Assembly (NCBI GenBank): GCA_047971245.1
Contig: JBKDZN010000055.1
Span: 1 to 35,954 of the forward strand
Length of the DNA stretch: 35,954 nt
Direction: 5' to 3'
Origin: CADEDH01 sp047971245
GTDB lineage: Bacteria > Actinomycetota > Acidimicrobiia > Acidimicrobiales > SZUA-35
Under the pieces are notes generated by a model. It was not told the origin of the DNA. It saw only the letters and a program-made list of their open reading frames with translations, and did no database searches. Positions 16,592-23,948 of the stretch are shown piece after piece. Position numbers and translations under genes: made by a program. Position 1 is the first letter of the stretch, and each line of letters begins with the position of its first letter.

Positions 16592-16832
16592 ACTTGGGCG
16601 GCGGCAGCGGGGGCGGCACGGGCCCCAGGGTCGGAGCCAACCGGGCCGCGATCGGACTCAACCGGCCCCTCGATGGCCAAATCAATATTATTTCGGGCAA
16701 AATTCTTGGCCTCTGGTAACAGGTGAGCTTGGGGTACCGTTCAGTTCATCTTGAATCCGCACTGCAGTATCAGAACTATTCTGACCAGGCCTCACCCCGC
16801 GCCTGGCGCGATATTGTTTCGGGGGACAACAA

Positions 16833-16847
16833 GTAACCGCAGGTTAC
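16833..16847. promoter_or_regulatory. inverted repeat GTAACC-GCA-GGTTAC, candidate ROK operator
   Basis: Perfect 6-bp arms with a 3-bp centre. A related shorter repeat, TAAC-CCA-GTTA, lies at 16908-16918 inside the promoter spacer. The centres (16840 and 16913) are 73 bp apart, about seven helical turns. ROK repressors of the NagC/XylR type often bind paired sites and loop DNA, so this pair is a candidate for autoregulation of the operon. Confidence 0.5.
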
Positions 16848-16897
16848 GGCCGCGGGCCGCCGCCGGCTGGAGCAGTAGTCGGCCCCTCCAATAGCTC

Positions 16898-16926
16898 TTG
16901 ACAAAACTAACCCAGTTATTTTTAGA
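16898..16926 (+). promoter_or_regulatory. sigma-70-type promoter of a leaderless operon
   Basis: TTGACA (16898-16903) is a consensus -35, followed by 17 bp and TTTAGA (16921-16926) as -10. The ATG of the ROK gene begins at 16936, about 10 nt past the -10, so the transcript probably starts at or within a few bases of the start codon. No Shine-Dalgarno exists. The spacer holds TAACCCAGTTA, and TCGTTACGA (16927-16935) sits directly before the ATG. Confidence 0.75.
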
Positions 16927-16935
16927 TCGTTACGA

Positions 16936-18162
16936 ATGATCACCCCGCCCGACCCCCGAGACGCTCAGTCGTTGTCGACCCACAACCGGTCGCTCATCCT
17001 CAACGCCTTGCGCGATGAGACGCTGAGTCGAGCCCAGCTGGGCCGCCTCACGGGCCTGTCGGCTCCCTCAGTCACCCGGCTCACCAAGGGCCTGATCGAC
17101 GAGATGATGGTGGTTGAGCTCGACGAGCAGACCGTCGGCCTGGGCCGGCCCGCCCGGCTGCTCGCCCGCAATCCCGGTGCGGGAGCCCGGGCGGCGTTCG
17201 AGCCGCTGAGTCCGACGAGCGGACGCTGGGCCCTGGCCGATGCGGTGGGCACCGTCGTCGTCGAGGGAGACTTCCACACCGACCCCGACGAGCCGGCCCG
17301 CGAGGATGCCCTCGTCGAGCAGGCCGCCGCCTGCATCCATCGGGCCGGCGACACCACCGGGTTGGAGCTGCTCGCCCTGGCCGTGGCCGTGCCGGGGATG
17401 GTGAACCCGAACACCGGCCATGTCTACGAGGCGCCCAACCTGAACTGGTCCGACGTCAACCTGGCCCGGCTTCTGGAAAAGCATTTCTCACCCCAGGTCA
17501 GGGTGGCGGTCGACAACGACGTGCGGGTCCAGGCCTACGCCCACCGCCGGCGAACCCTCGATCCGGCGGTCCGGGACTTCGTGGTCATCCGTCTCGACAC
17601 CGGGCTGGGCTCGGCCGTGGTCGTCAACGACACCCTCGTCCGGGGCCACCACTGGGGCGCCGGCGAGGTCGGCTTCCTCCCGATCGGCACCGATCGTCCC
17701 TGCGGGCAGCTTCCCGGCGGCCGGGGCGCCCTCGAACAGCAGCTCTCGGCCGAGGGCATCGTGCAGCGTTACCGGACTGCGCTGTGCGAACAGTCCCAGG
17801 CCCCGTTCAGCCCGACCATCACCGCCCTCGACATCATCCGCCGGGCCGGCCACGACCCGACCGCCCGGACCGTCATCGACGACACCGTCACCCTGTTGGG
17901 CCTGGGCACCGCGGCGATCGTCAGCATCATCGACCCCCAGGTGATCATCATCGACGGCGTCATCGGAACCCGGATCGACGGCTTGGGTGACGCCCTGACC
18001 GCCGAGCTCCAACGGGTCTTCCTGAACCCGCCCGAGGTGATGATCTCGGGACTCGGCGCCGAGGGCGCCGTACCCGGAGCCCTCGAGCTGGCCGAACTGC
18101 TCACCCTCGGCACCGTGGCCGGTCCCCTCCGGCCCACCCTGGTGGAGGCGGCTCGATCATGA
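16936..18162 (+). CDS. ROK-family transcriptional repressor (NagC/XylR type)
   Basis: A 408-residue protein. The N-terminal winged HTH (about residues 12-70) contains LNALRDETLSRAQLGRLTGLSAPSVTRLTKGLID. The ROK sugar-binding domain follows, with AVAVPGMVNPNTGHVYEAPNLNW, VDNDVRVQAYAH, DTGLGSAVVVNDTLVRGHHWGAGEVGF and GALEQQLS. The usual zinc motif CxCGxxGCxE is reduced to PCGQLPGGRGALEQ, so the structural zinc is probably lost. As the first gene of the operon it very likely represses the operon until an (amino)sugar or its phosphate binds. Its ATG is 10 nt after a consensus promoter (leaderless), and its stop overlaps the permease start by 4 nt. Confidence 0.9.
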   Translation: MITPPDPRDAQSLSTHNRSLILNALRDETLSRAQLGRLTGLSAPSVTRLTKGLIDEMMVVELDEQTVGLGRPARLLARNPGAGARAAFEPLSPTSGRWALADAVGTVVVEGDFHTDPDEPAREDALVEQAAACIHRAGDTTGLELLALAVAVPGMVNPNTGHVYEAPNLNWSDVNLARLLEKHFSPQVRVAVDNDVRVQAYAHRRRTLDPAVRDFVVIRLDTGLGSAVVVNDTLVRGHHWGAGEVGFLPIGTDRPCGQLPGGRGALEQQLSAEGIVQRYRTALCEQSQAPFSPTITALDIIRRAGHDPTARTVIDDTVTLLGLGTAAIVSIIDPQVIIIDGVIGTRIDGLGDALTAELQRVFLNPPEVMISGLGAEGAVPGALELAELLTLGTVAGPLRPTLVEAARS

Positions 18163-19088
18163 CCGCCATCCTCCCCGAGCGACCGTCGGTGTTCGTGGGC
18201 CTGGGCGCCCTCGTGGCCTCCCTGGCCATCTTCGAGAATTCGTTTGCCACAACTGCCAACCTCATCAATCTGCTGCAACAGAACGCCCTGATGGGCATCG
18301 TCGCCCTCGGGATGCTGGTCATGATGGTCAGCGGGGGGTTCGACCTGTCGGTCGGCTCCATCGGGGCCAGTGCCAGTGTCGCTGCCGCCTACACCCTGAA
18401 GGAGATCGGCGCCGTGGCCGCCTTCGGTGCCGCCGTCCTGGTCGGCGCGGCCGCCGGTCTGGTCAACGGGCTGCTCATCACCAAGGCCAACATCAACCCC
18501 TTCATCACCACCCTCGGCACGGCGACGGTGATCTCCGGCCTGCTCTACGTGACCACCGAGGCCACCCCGGTCTACGACGTACCCGACCACTTCGCCGTGA
18601 TCGGCAGCGGCCGGACCGCCTCGATCCCCAACGGGTTCCTGATCATGGTCACGGTGGGGATCGTGCTCGCCCTGGCCCTCGAGTACACCCGCTTCGGTCG
18701 CCACCTCTACGCCACCGGCGCCGATCCCGACGCCGCCGACCTGCTCGGTGTAGCCACCGACCGGGTCCGGATCAAGGCGTATGTGATCGGCGGTCTGTGC
18801 GCCGCCCTGGGCGGCCTGATCCTGCTCGGCCAGACCGGCATCGGTCAACCAACCGCCGCCGACAGTTGGCCCCTGCTCGCCATCGCCGCCTGCGTGCTCG
18901 GGGGAGCAACCCTGTCGGGCGGGGTGGGCACCGTGACGGGGACCCTGACGGGGGTGATGGCGCTCGGGGTGATGTCGAACGGGCTGAACCTGATGGGGGT
19001 TTCACCGTTCTGGAAGCCGGCCGCGACCGGGGCGATCCTCATCGCGGCCGTGGCCATCGACAGCTACCGGCAAGGACGCCGGGCCTGA
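18159..19088 (+). CDS. sugar ABC transporter permease (RbsC/BPD_transp_2 type)
   Basis: A 309-residue membrane protein with eight or more hydrophobic segments. Family signatures are ALGMLVMMVSGGFDLSVGSIGA, KANINPFITTLGTATVISGL, the EAA-like coupling region GADPDAADLLGVATDRVRIKAYVIGGLCAALGG and GGATLSGGVGTVTGTLTG. It would form the inner-membrane channel, probably as a homodimer since no second permease is present. The N-terminus is somewhat shorter than typical RbsC, but the first membrane segment is intact. It overlaps the ROK repressor by ATGA and is followed 20 bp later by its binding protein. Confidence 0.92.
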   Translation: MTAILPERPSVFVGLGALVASLAIFENSFATTANLINLLQQNALMGIVALGMLVMMVSGGFDLSVGSIGASASVAAAYTLKEIGAVAAFGAAVLVGAAAGLVNGLLITKANINPFITTLGTATVISGLLYVTTEATPVYDVPDHFAVIGSGRTASIPNGFLIMVTVGIVLALALEYTRFGRHLYATGADPDAADLLGVATDRVRIKAYVIGGLCAALGGLILLGQTGIGQPTAADSWPLLAIAACVLGGATLSGGVGTVTGTLTGVMALGVMSNGLNLMGVSPFWKPAATGAILIAAVAIDSYRQGRRA

Positions 19089-19108
19089 CCATGTTCAAGG
19101 GACCAAGC

Positions 19109-20212
19109 ATGACAACCACGACACGATGTCCGCGACCGACCGGTTCAGATCCGTCTCGCCGCCACCATCCCGGCCTGCTGATGGTCGCGCTCATGGCCGC
19201 CCTGCTCGCCATCGCCGCCGGCTGCTCCGCCGGCTCGTCGGGGACCGCCGAGACCGGATCGGGCCCCGGGTCCCCCGAACCGGCCCCGGCCGGGGCCGGC
19301 ACCTCACCCGAAGGGCTCGGCCAACCGGTCCGTCCCGGACCCGACAGTGACGTACCCGAGATCGGGGTGATGGTCTGGAACACCGAGATCCCGTTCTACG
19401 CCCGTTTCATCGACGCCCTCGAAGACAGCGCCGCCGACCAGGGCGTGACCGTCACCCTCCGCAACGGTCAGGGCGACCTGGCCGAGGAGATCGCCGTGAT
19501 CGACCAGTTCGTGACCGACCGGGTCGACGCCCTGATCGTCACCCCGAGCGACGCCGAGGGCATCACCGCCGCCGTTCAGCGGGCCGTCGCCGCCGGGATC
19601 CCGGTGATCGCCGCCAACAACCGGGTCGGCGACGACGGTGGCGCCCTGACCTTCGTCGGGGCCGATGACGTCGAGTTCGGGCGCCAACAGGCCCAACTGC
19701 TGGTGTCGGCCATGGGCCCCGAGGGCCGGGTGGCCGTCATCCAGGGGCGGCTCGGCACCTCACCCCAGATCCTCCGGGAACAGGGCTTCACCGAGGAGCT
19801 GGCCCAATATCCCGGCATCGAGATCGTCGCCACCCGGAGCGCCGACTGGGCGGCCGAACAGGCGGTGGCGGTGGTCCAGGACTGGCTGGTCGCCTTCGGT
19901 GAACACGAACTCGACGCCATCGTCGGCCAGGGGCCCGAAGGCGTGGCCGCGGCCGAGATCATCCACGCCGCCGGCCGGGACGACCTGATCGTGATCCTGG
20001 GCGACTACCCGAGCAATGTCCGTGACGCCATCGCGGCGGGCACCGTGTACGGCACCATCAACCAGGACCCCTACCCGCAGGCCTACCTGGCGGTGGAACT
20101 TGCGGTCCAGGTCCTCGGCGGCGACCGTGATCTGGCACCGAACCACTACCTGCCGCTGCCCCGGGTCACGGCCGAGAACGTCCACGAGATCCCTCCGGCG
20201 TGGGGTGGCTGA
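19109..20212 (+). CDS. lipoprotein sugar-binding protein of the ABC importer
   Basis: A 367-residue type I periplasmic-binding-protein fold (Peripla_BP_4, ribose/galactose group). A twin-arginine-free signal peptide ends in the lipobox AIAAGC, so the mature protein is a membrane-anchored lipoprotein. A Pro/Gly/Ser-rich linker precedes the domain: EIGVMVWNTEIPFYARFIDALEDSA, VDALIVTPSDAEGI, VIAANNRVG and GTINQDPYPQAYLAVELAVQVL. These match ribose-like monosaccharide binders. The ATG at 19109 was chosen because AAGGGA precedes it; ATG 19091 is an in-frame alternative. It is coupled to the next gene by a 2-nt gap. Confidence 0.9.
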   Translation: MTTTTRCPRPTGSDPSRRHHPGLLMVALMAALLAIAAGCSAGSSGTAETGSGPGSPEPAPAGAGTSPEGLGQPVRPGPDSDVPEIGVMVWNTEIPFYARFIDALEDSAADQGVTVTLRNGQGDLAEEIAVIDQFVTDRVDALIVTPSDAEGITAAVQRAVAAGIPVIAANNRVGDDGGALTFVGADDVEFGRQQAQLLVSAMGPEGRVAVIQGRLGTSPQILREQGFTEELAQYPGIEIVATRSADWAAEQAVAVVQDWLVAFGEHELDAIVGQGPEGVAAAEIIHAAGRDDLIVILGDYPSNVRDAIAAGTVYGTINQDPYPQAYLAVELAVQVLGGDRDLAPNHYLPLPRVTAENVHEIPPAWGG

Positions 20213-20214
20213 CC

Positions 20215-21285
20215 ATGCGACCGGTGATCCTCAAGATCTACGGCTGGTCATGGCTCAGCCGCTTCGGCCTCGAACCCAAGCTGGCCGCCGCCACCCTGTG
20301 TGCCCAGGGGGTGACGGGGGTCGTGATCCAGAACCACCTCGCCCCCACCCCGGCCTCGGCCGTCTCCCAGGACGGCGGTCCCCCCGGCGGCGTGGAGTTC
20401 GACCACGCCTTCCGCTCCGCCCTGAGCGGGGAGGATCTCGACTACTACGAGGCGTTCCCCGTCTTCCTCGACACCCCGTACCTGCGCCTGTACCCCGACG
20501 CCACCCCCCGCACCCACGACGGGGTCCGGATGGTCCAGGAGGACTGGTACCTGGGTCTGGCGCCGGAGTACCCGGGCCTCGTCGCCTGGCGGGAGGCCCA
20601 GATCGCCCGGATCGTGACCGAGTTCGAACCGGACGGGATCTTCCTCGACTGGATCCGCTTCCCCGGATTCTGGGAGATGTGGAGCCCGGGCGAGGCGGTG
20701 ACCGAGTACTGCAGCCACGGCCCCGAAGGCGGGCCACCCCACGACCATCCCGAACCAGGCACCCCCGAGGCCACCGAATGGCGGTGCGAGCTGATCGGCT
20801 CGGTGGTCGACCGGCTGGCCGCCGCCGCGGCCCGGGCCGCCGACCGGCGGCAGGTCCCGCGACCCACGATCGTGGCCAATCAGGTCGGGATCGCCGCCGA
20901 CAACGGCACCGAGCGCCTGCTCGGCCAACGGTCGGCACGGCTGGCCGTCGGGGCCGACGTCATCGCCACCATGGCCTACCACCAGGTCCGGGGGACCGAC
21001 CCCTATCTCGAGGTGATCGGATCGGTGAAGGCCGCCTCGGCCGGGCACGACCGGCCGGTGTGGGCGTGCATCCAGGCCACCGCGGTCGAGCCCGCCATCG
21101 GCCAGCGCGTCTCACCCTCCGGCCGGGTGGTCACCGTGGACCAGCACGCGGCGGCCATCGCCGGCGCCCTCGATTCCGGAGCGGAGGGGCTCATGGTGTT
21201 CCACTGGGACCGGTACCTGGAGGCCGAGGCGGCCGGCGACACCCGCTGGGTCGACCAGCTGCGAGCATTCGGAGCGGAACGATGA
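20215..21285 (+). CDS. putative TIM-barrel glycosidase (GHL10-like), cytoplasmic
   Basis: A 356-residue protein with no signal peptide. It begins VILKIYGWSWLSRFG and has GVTGVVIQNHL (barrel strand), DYYEAFPVF, YLRLYPDATPRT, WREAQIARIVTEFEPDGIFLDWIRFPGFWEMW, DVIATMAYHQVRG and GAEGLMVFHWDRY. The sequence around FEPDGIFLDWIRFPG resembles the DGIHLDYIRYP signature of glycosyl-hydrolase-like GHL10/DUF187-type TIM barrels, with Asp as a candidate catalytic residue. It sits between the binding protein and ATPase of a sugar importer, coupled to both (2-nt gap, 4-nt overlap), so it probably cleaves the imported glycoside. The bond and sugar are unknown, and family assignment by eye is tentative. Confidence 0.6.
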   Translation: MRPVILKIYGWSWLSRFGLEPKLAAATLCAQGVTGVVIQNHLAPTPASAVSQDGGPPGGVEFDHAFRSALSGEDLDYYEAFPVFLDTPYLRLYPDATPRTHDGVRMVQEDWYLGLAPEYPGLVAWREAQIARIVTEFEPDGIFLDWIRFPGFWEMWSPGEAVTEYCSHGPEGGPPHDHPEPGTPEATEWRCELIGSVVDRLAAAAARAADRRQVPRPTIVANQVGIAADNGTERLLGQRSARLAVGADVIATMAYHQVRGTDPYLEVIGSVKAASAGHDRPVWACIQATAVEPAIGQRVSPSGRVVTVDQHAAAIAGALDSGAEGLMVFHWDRYLEAEAAGDTRWVDQLRAFGAER

Positions 21286-22118
21286 CGGTCAGGATCCTCC
21301 CCCGCTCCGGTGTCCGACCCGCACCCGACCAGGCCCACGATCACACCCTCGGGGGTCAGCCGTACGACGGCCCCCTGCTCGAGGTCTGCGGCCTGACCAA
21401 GCACTACGGGCCCACCGTCGCCCTCGAATCCCTGTCCTTCACCGTCGACGCCGGTGAATGCGTCGGGCTGGTGGGCGCCAACGGTGCCGGCAAGTCGACG
21501 GTGATCGCCCTGCTGTCCGGGGTCACCCGGCCGACCGCCGGCACGATCAGCCTGGCCGGCCGGCCCCGATCGTTCCCCGACCCCCTGACCGCCCGCAAGG
21601 CCGGGGTGGAGACCCTCCACCAGCGGCTCGCCCTGGTCGACACCCTCGACGTCGTCGCCAACTTCCATCTCGGCCGGGAGCTCCACCGCACCGGCCTCCT
21701 CACCCCGTTCCGCATCCTCGATCGGGCGACGATGCGACGCCGGACCGAACAGGCCGTCGCCGAACTCGACCTGGCCATCCGGGGCGGGGTCACCCGGCGG
21801 GTCGGTGACCTGTCCGGTGGTCAACGGCAGGCGGTGGCCATCGCTCGGGCCGCCTACTGGCGCTCCAGGCTGCTCCTGCTCGACGAACCCACCGCCGCCC
21901 TCGGCCACGAGGAGACCACGGCCGCGGTCGGCACCATCCGCCGGGCCATCCGGGCCGCCGACGCCGCCACCGTGTTCGTCAGCCACGACCTGCCGCTCGT
22001 CCACCACCTGTGCGACCGGGTCGTCGTCCTGCGCCAGGGCCGTCACGCCGCCACCCTGGGCGGCGCCGACCTCACCGTCGAACAGCTCGTCTCCTACATG
22101 ACCGGAGCGAAGTCATGA
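21282..22118 (+). CDS. sugar ABC transporter ATP-binding protein (single domain)
   Basis: A 278-residue ATPase of the carbohydrate CUT2 group. After a 30-residue extension it shows LEVCGLTKHYG, Walker A GANGAGKST, Q-loop region VETLHQRLALV, signature LSGGQRQ, Walker B LLLLDEPTAAL and the switch His in VFVSHDLP. CUT2 importers usually have a tandem ATPase of about 500 residues (RbsA, MglA). Here there is one domain, as in FrcA-type importers, so it would act as a homodimer. The ATGA overlaps join it to the glycosidase-like gene upstream and the kinase downstream. Confidence 0.92.
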   Translation: MTVRILPRSGVRPAPDQAHDHTLGGQPYDGPLLEVCGLTKHYGPTVALESLSFTVDAGECVGLVGANGAGKSTVIALLSGVTRPTAGTISLAGRPRSFPDPLTARKAGVETLHQRLALVDTLDVVANFHLGRELHRTGLLTPFRILDRATMRRRTEQAVAELDLAIRGGVTRRVGDLSGGQRQAVAIARAAYWRSRLLLLDEPTAALGHEETTAAVGTIRRAIRAADAATVFVSHDLPLVHHLCDRVVVLRQGRHAATLGGADLTVEQLVSYMTGAKS

Positions 22119-22858
22119 GCCCCGTGAGTGCCCCGATCACCGGGATCGACGTGGGCGGCAGCCAGATCCGGGCCGGCCTCGTGGATGGGCCGTCCGGCCT
22201 CATGATCGGCACCGTCGTCCGGGTGGCCATGCCCGAACAGGCCGAGGTCGGCGAGGTGGCCGACCTAGTCCGGCAGCTGGGACGACGCCTCGGCCAGGAC
22301 CTCGACCGCAGCCCCCACGGGGTCGCCCTTCCCGTCCGGCTCCGCTACGGCGAGATCACCGAGGCCACCCATCTCGGCCGCGGCTGGCGGGGGACCTCGG
22401 TGGCTGACCTGCCCCGGGCCCTCCGTCCCGCCGTCAACGACGCCGACGCCGTCGGGTTCATGCTCAGCAAGATCGAACCGCCCCGGCCCGGACTCACCGT
22501 CGTGCTGACCTTCGGCACCGGAATCGGCAGTTCCATGGTCAAGGAGGGTCGGGTGATCACCTCCACCGAGTTCGGCATCCTGCGCCACGAGAACCTCGTC
22601 TTCGAAGAGGTGTGCTCGGGCCGGGCCGTCGCCGAACGCGGCCTCGACGGCCCGACCTGGGCCCGATTGGCCCAACCGTTCATCGATTGGATCGAGGCCC
22701 TCCTCGGTCCCGACGAGATCGTCGTCGCCGGGGGCCTGGTGGAGCGATACGACCGATTCTTCGGTCAGCTCTCCTCCGAGGCCCCCATCCGTCCCTGTCC
22801 GTCACCGCACGAGGCCGGCATCATCGGTGCCGCCCTTACGGCCCGAGGGAGCCTCTGA
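22115..22858 (+). CDS. ROK-family sugar kinase, polyphosphate-glucokinase-like
   Basis: A 247-residue kinase. It starts ITGIDVGGSQIRAGLVD (phosphate-binding loop) and has GVALPVRLRYGEITEATHLGRGW, VNDADAVGFML (Asp candidate catalytic base), VVLTFGTGIGSSMVKEGRVI (second phosphate loop), TEFGIL where PpgK has TELGHL, and HEAGIIGAALTA. The overall pattern follows polyphosphate/ATP glucokinases of actinobacteria. The change from GHL to GIL near the sugar site suggests a different sugar. With NagB next door, an amino sugar such as glucosamine is the natural candidate, but this is inferred. It overlaps the ATPase by 4 nt and NagB by 1 nt. Confidence 0.85.
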   Translation: MSPVSAPITGIDVGGSQIRAGLVDGPSGLMIGTVVRVAMPEQAEVGEVADLVRQLGRRLGQDLDRSPHGVALPVRLRYGEITEATHLGRGWRGTSVADLPRALRPAVNDADAVGFMLSKIEPPRPGLTVVLTFGTGIGSSMVKEGRVITSTEFGILRHENLVFEEVCSGRAVAERGLDGPTWARLAQPFIDWIEALLGPDEIVVAGGLVERYDRFFGQLSSEAPIRPCPSPHEAGIIGAALTARGSL

Positions 22859-23700
22859 TGGCACCAGCAACCATCGCCGCCACCGAAACCGCCACCGAAA
22901 CCCGAACCCTCCCCCGCCTGTTCGTGTACCGGAGCGCCACCGTGATCGCCGACGCGGTGGCCCAGGTCGTCCACCAGTACGTCACCGTCACCGACGACCC
23001 GGTGCTCGGCCTCGCCACCGGGGTGACGATGGACCCGGTCTACGCCGAGCTCGTCGAACGCTACCGGCGTGGGTCCTCATCGTTCGATCACGCCAGCTTC
23101 GTCCAGCTCGACGAGTACCTGGGCCTCCACCCCGGGAGCCCCCACCGGTTCCGGCACTCCCTGCTCGACCGGTTCATCGACCCGACCGACGCCCGGCCGG
23201 AGGCGCTGGCGTCGCCCGACGTCGACGACCCCCTGCTGGACGCGGCCGCAGCCGCCTTCGAGCGGCGGATCGCCGTTCGGCCCATCGGGCTCCAACTCCT
23301 CGGCATCGGCCGCAACGGCCACATCGGGTTCAACGAGCCGGGTACCCCGTTCGACGCCCCCACCCGGGTCGTCCCCCTGACCCCCGACACGATGCAGGCC
23401 AACCGGCGACACTTCCCCTCGGCCAAGGACATGCCCACCCACGCCATGACCCAGGGCATCTCCACCATCATGGCCGCCCACCGGATCGTCCTGATCGTGG
23501 TGGGAGCGGCCAAACAGGAAGCCCTCACCCGGGCCCTGACCGGCCCGGTGACCCCCGACCTGCCCGCCTCGATCCTGCAGCGACACCCGGACGTGACCGT
23601 GATCGCGGACGCCACCGCGGCGGCCGGTCTCGACAACGCCCTCGGGGGCCACGTCTCGCGCTGGCGCTGCCGCCGGCGCCGCCAGGGGCCGCCCCATTGA
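22858..23700 (+). CDS. nagB: glucosamine-6-phosphate deaminase
   Basis: A 280-residue protein of the NagB/RpiA fold (EC 3.5.99.6), which converts glucosamine-6-phosphate to fructose-6-phosphate and ammonia. Conserved elements are GLATGVTMDPVYAEL (phosphate loop; the usual SGSTP or TGSTP is TGVTM), FVQLDEYLGL with the catalytic Asp, GIGRNGHIGFNEPGTPF with His and Glu of the active site, and HAMTQGISTIMAAHRI. A 17-residue extension at the N-terminus and a basic tail (RWRCRRRRQ) make it slightly longer than usual. It is the last gene of the operon; its ATG overlaps the kinase TGA by one base. The change in the phosphate loop may reflect an altered substrate. Confidence 0.9.
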   Translation: MAPATIAATETATETRTLPRLFVYRSATVIADAVAQVVHQYVTVTDDPVLGLATGVTMDPVYAELVERYRRGSSSFDHASFVQLDEYLGLHPGSPHRFRHSLLDRFIDPTDARPEALASPDVDDPLLDAAAAAFERRIAVRPIGLQLLGIGRNGHIGFNEPGTPFDAPTRVVPLTPDTMQANRRHFPSAKDMPTHAMTQGISTIMAAHRIVLIVVGAAKQEALTRALTGPVTPDLPASILQRHPDVTVIADATAAAGLDNALGGHVSRWRCRRRRQGPPH

Positions 23701-23816
23701 CCACCGTTCCCCCTGTGTGCCGTAAGTCCTGTCCGCACGCCGCCGGACGGAGCATGAGCACCGGCAAGCCGTCCCGCCGCCGGACCGTGTTGCTCATGTG
23801 TCACCCAGCAGGGGAC

Positions 23817-23850
23817 GGGTGCCGGCCGGATCGCCGCCCGGCCGGCACCC
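23817..23850 (+). terminator. strong hairpin after the sugar operon
   Basis: GGGTGCCGGCCGG (23817-23829) and CCGGCCGGCACCC (23838-23850) form a perfect 13-bp GC stem with an 8-nt loop, 117 nt past the nagB stop codon. There is no T-tract, as is common for actinobacterial terminators. A weaker 8-bp repeat, CATGAGCA...TGCTCATG, lies just before it (about 23753-23798). Confidence 0.6.
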
Positions 23851-23873
23851 CCGCTCGCGTTGGCGAGTACCGC

Positions 23874-23911
23874 GGTGACTGATCCCCCACCCGCCGCGGG
23901 GATCGGTCACC
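23874..23911. terminator. second hairpin before the lysoplasmalogenase gene
   Basis: GGTGACTGATCCCC (23874-23887) pairs with GGGGATCGGTCACC (23898-23911), 14 bp with one T-G wobble and a 10-nt loop. It is 24 nt after the first hairpin and 37 nt before the next gene. It may act as a tandem terminator or as a leader hairpin of the downstream gene. Confidence 0.5.
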
Positions 23912-23948
23912 GCCCGGCCGGATCGCCCCGACGCACCGGCCGTCCGGC

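Larger units (their letters stand above)
16111..16935. other. 825-bp regulatory region upstream of the sugar operon
   Basis: I find no convincing gene here; open frames lack conserved motifs and a clear start. What is visible is regulatory: a promoter-like A/T stretch near 16211-16240 for the GNAT-NUDIX gene, the palindrome GATACTGCAGTATC (16578-16591) with a partial second copy at 16757-16770, A/T-rich sequence at 16680-16710, GTAACC-GCA-GGTTAC at 16833-16847, and the operon promoter at 16898-16926. Confidence 0.65.

Noticed and set aside
16371..16754. Possible 127-residue gene in the gap before the ROK operon
   Set aside because: No ribosome-binding site, no domain, and Pro/Arg/Gly composition like random GC-rich sequence.
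10176..23722. Exact 18-bp repeat CGTTCCCCCTGTGTGCCG at 10176-10193 and 23705-23722
   Set aside because: One copy is the ribosome-binding region of the CoA-transferase and the other is past nagB; no common structure or context, and a match of this length can occur by chance in biased sequence.
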